From an uncultured Arcobacter sp. (GTDB lineage: Bacteria > Campylobacterota > Campylobacteria > Campylobacterales > Arcobacteraceae): a stretch of DNA of 6,526 nt. The stretch covers positions 1-6,526 of the forward strand of contig CAJXWI010000151.1 of assembly GCA_913062735.1 (NCBI GenBank), given 5' to 3'. Shown here in pieces: positions 6,452 through 6,526 of this stretch. Below the pieces are notes generated by a model that saw nothing but the letters and a program-made list of their open reading frames with translations, was not told where the DNA came from and searched no databases. Within the stretch, counting starts at the first letter, position 1. Each line of letters starts with the position of its first letter. The position numbers were made by a program, and so were the translations under genes.

Positions 6452-6526
6452 ATGAAAATATTTATCGTAAAATTACTATGTTTGACATGTCTTGCGCTTT
6501 TTTATTTTGAAATTATCATGTTTGAT
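6452..6526 (+). CDS. N-terminal part of a putative membrane or exported protein, cut by window edge
   Basis: ATG at 6452 opens 25 codons without a stop to the window end. AAGGA stands six bases upstream and a plausible promoter lies before it. The residues start MKIFIVKLLCLTCLALFYF and continue with EIIMFD. Two lysines followed by a long hydrophobic stretch indicate a membrane anchor or signal peptide. LTCLA or LLCL could be mistaken for a lipobox, but no typical LxGC is present. Only the first 25 residues are visible, so no family can be named. It points away from the small membrane protein gene, across about 200 bp of AT-rich DNA. Confidence 0.6.
   Translation, partial: MKIFIVKLLCLTCLALFYFEIIMFD

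Overview
The window is strongly AT-rich bacterial DNA with compact genes and Shine-Dalgarno sites of the AGGA/AGGAG type. The AlpA-type regulator at 5853-6050 is of a kind common on integrated islands and prophages of Gammaproteobacteria, so an AT-rich genomic island in a low-GC gammaproteobacterium is the best guess. The species cannot be read from the sequence.

Layout: positions 1-5270 hold two minus-strand genes forming a tight operon. The first gene (5270 down to 1656) encodes a 1204-residue protein. It has a cysteine-rich N-terminus, a long middle part, a RecD2-like superfamily 1 helicase core with all main motifs, and a C-terminal PD-(D/E)XK-like nuclease domain. Twelve bases after its stop, and sharing bases with it through the ribosome binding site, begins an SNF2/RapA-like superfamily 2 ATPase. 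That gene runs off the left edge before helicase motif V. Positions 5271-5852 are about 580 bp without a gene. They hold weak divergent promoter candidates, a dyad, short direct repeats and a GC-richer hairpin patch. On the plus strand an AlpA-family DNA-binding protein follows (5853-6050). Convergent to it is a small two-helix membrane protein (6247 down to 6062) with a TTG start behind a perfect AGGAGG. At the right edge another plus-strand gene begins (6452) with a hydrophobic N-terminus and is cut by the window end.

How the genes may work together: a helicase-nuclease fusion made together with a SNF2-type translocase, on an AT-rich segment beside an AlpA regulator, looks like a DNA-targeting anti-phage or anti-plasmid module. 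In this reading SNF2 would remodel or translocate on duplex DNA and the RecD-like protein would unwind and cut it. This is inference from domain content and context. I could not match the pair to a named defence system, and further partner genes may lie beyond the left edge. AlpA more likely belongs to the control of the island than to the operon.
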